This document shows positions 63,154 to 64,000 of a DNA stretch of 64,000 nt, one piece after another; position 1 is the stretch's first letter, and each line of letters begins with the position of its first letter. The translations under genes and the position numbers were made by a program. Source of the stretch: Bacteroides intestinalis (GTDB taxonomy: Bacteria > Bacteroidota > Bacteroidia > Bacteroidales > Bacteroidaceae). The notes beneath the pieces are model-generated. The model did not search any database, was not told the DNA's origin, and was given only the letters and a program-made list of their open reading frames with translations. The stretch spans positions 310,001 to 374,000 of the forward strand of contig NZ_CABJDN010000007.1 in NCBI RefSeq assembly GCF_902364365.1. The letters are read 5' to 3'.

Positions 63154-64000
63154 ACATTATCACACGATTACTCATTTCTTCCGCTCTTTCTTCGCTGGCA
63201 GGCGAAAGTTTTCCATTCAAATACTGCTCCATCATTAAAGCACCATAAGGTACTCCATAAGTTGCACCCCAACCACCATTCTCTACATAAACAGCAATAG
63301 CGATCTTCGGCTTGTCCATCGGGGCAAAACCTATAAATGCAGAGTGGTCATGTCCGCGGTTCTGTGCCGTACCCGTCTTTCCACAGACTTCTACACCCGG
63401 CAGGATAGTTCCGGCTATACGGCAAGTAGCACTTCCGGTAACTCCCGTAACGGCAGCCCGCATACCTTCTACAATTTCTTCATAATAAGAGCGGTCGATA
63501 GAAGTGTAACGACGTTCCCGGTAGGTACTATCCAATTCTGCATCCTGAATATCCTTCACAATATGCGGAGTCACAAAATAACCACGATTGGCAATGGTAG
63601 CCGCTAAGTTTGCCATTTGCAAAGGTGTACTTAAAACTTCACCCTGACCGATAGAAATACTGATTACCGTCAATCCATTCCATGATCCACGATAGGCCTT
63701 ATCATAAACACCTGCATTGGGAATAAATCCGCGTTTCTCACCCGGCAAATCAGTTCCCAGCTTATAACCAAATCCTTGAGAAACCATGTGATCTTTCCAT
63801 ACAGTAAGTGCATTCTGCGGCGAACCGTATTTCTTATCACCAAACATGCGATAAAGCCCCCAACAGAAATAAGCATTACATGAAGTGGCAATAGCTGGTA
63901 TCAACGGAAGTGGTGATCCGTGTCCGTGACATCCTACACGCAAACCTCCATAAATAAATCCATGAGAACAAGGAAACGATGTGGACGGCTGTATGATACC
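63134..64000 (-). CDS. mrdA: Penicillin-binding protein 2, C-terminal part (continues past window)
   Basis: The frame is open to base 64000, so the N-terminus lies outside. The visible 288 residues hold the transpeptidase SxN motif (SCN in IATSCNAYFCWGLY) and the KTG motif (CGKTGTAQNRGHDHSAF). The active-site SxxK lies upstream, unseen. The pairing with rodA in the next overlapping gene identifies it as the elongation PBP2 rather than PBP3. Confidence 0.95.
   Translation of the reverse strand, partial: GIIQPSTSFPCSHGFIYGGLRVGCHGHGSPLPLIPAIATSCNAYFCWGLYRMFGDKKYGSPQNALTVWKDHMVSQGFGYKLGTDLPGEKRGFIPNAGVYDKAYRGSWNGLTVISISIGQGEVLSTPLQMANLAATIANRGYFVTPHIVKDIQDAELDSTYRERRYTSIDRSYYEEIVEGMRAAVTGVTGSATCRIAGTILPGVEVCGKTGTAQNRGHDHSAFIGFAPMDKPKIAIAVYVENGGWGATYGVPYGALMMEQYLNGKLSPASEERAEEMSNRVIMYGDEER

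Overview
The window is a stretch of a gut Bacteroides-type chromosome (Bacteroidota). The evidence is: SusC/SusD genes, ECF sigma/FecR pairs placed beside TonB receptors, fimbrillin and FISUMP lipoproteins, GldH, promoters of the Bacteroides form (a -7 box TAnnTTTG), sparse Shine-Dalgarno sites, and moderate GC content. The species cannot be fixed from sequence alone; a B. cellulosilyticus/intestinalis-like genome is a guess. No tRNA, rRNA, insertion sequence, phage or CRISPR locus was seen.

Layout. 1-7.5 kb: the 3' end of a rhamnogalacturonan acetylesterase, then an ECF sigma factor, a LruC-domain lipoprotein, a FecR anti-sigma factor and an STN-type TonB receptor without a SusD. 7.6-12.7 kb: a small unknown protein, an MscS channel, and a thiamine salvage operon (TPP riboswitch, TonB receptor, PnuT-like permease, thiamine pyrophosphokinase). 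12.8-15.1 kb: an EamA transporter, a small ParE/RelE-like toxin-antitoxin pair and an unknown protein. 15.1-21.1 kb: a repeat-rich gap, then the threonine operon thrA-apgM-thrC on the minus strand, with a candidate threonine-rich leader peptide. 21.3-27.9 kb: asparaginase, RadA, a lipoprotein, a barrel protein and a COG2509 flavoprotein. 28.1-41.6 kb: a polysaccharide utilization locus (ECF sigma, FecR, SusC, SusD, Ser-type sulfatase, GH2, a decayed six-hairpin glycosidase, GH27). 41.6-47.7 kb: a 2-oxoacid dehydrogenase operon on the minus strand (lpdA, lipoate ligase, E2, fused E1, flavodoxin-like). 47.9-51.1 kb: a LuxR-type regulator with a His-rich linker, followed by a TonB receptor. 51.4-55.3 kb: an SH3/TM/zinc-ribbon protein, a U32 peptidase and metA. 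55.7-64 kb: a fimbrillin-FISUMP lipoprotein, metF, holB, ricT, gldH, then convergent rodA and mrdA.

The most unusual content is intergenic. Three gaps hold tandem arrays with a period of 22 bp (15.5, 27.9 and 51.2 kb). Their sequences differ, yet two of them share the same internal geometry: a 4-bp inverted half-site pair separated by 8 bp, repeated every 22 bp. Other gaps hold palindromes whose arms are microrepeats of 7, 9 or 11 nt. Two of the 7-nt elements share an identical central core of about 24 nt, and a third has a related core between quite different arms. I found no established name for these elements; they are the best candidates for something undescribed.
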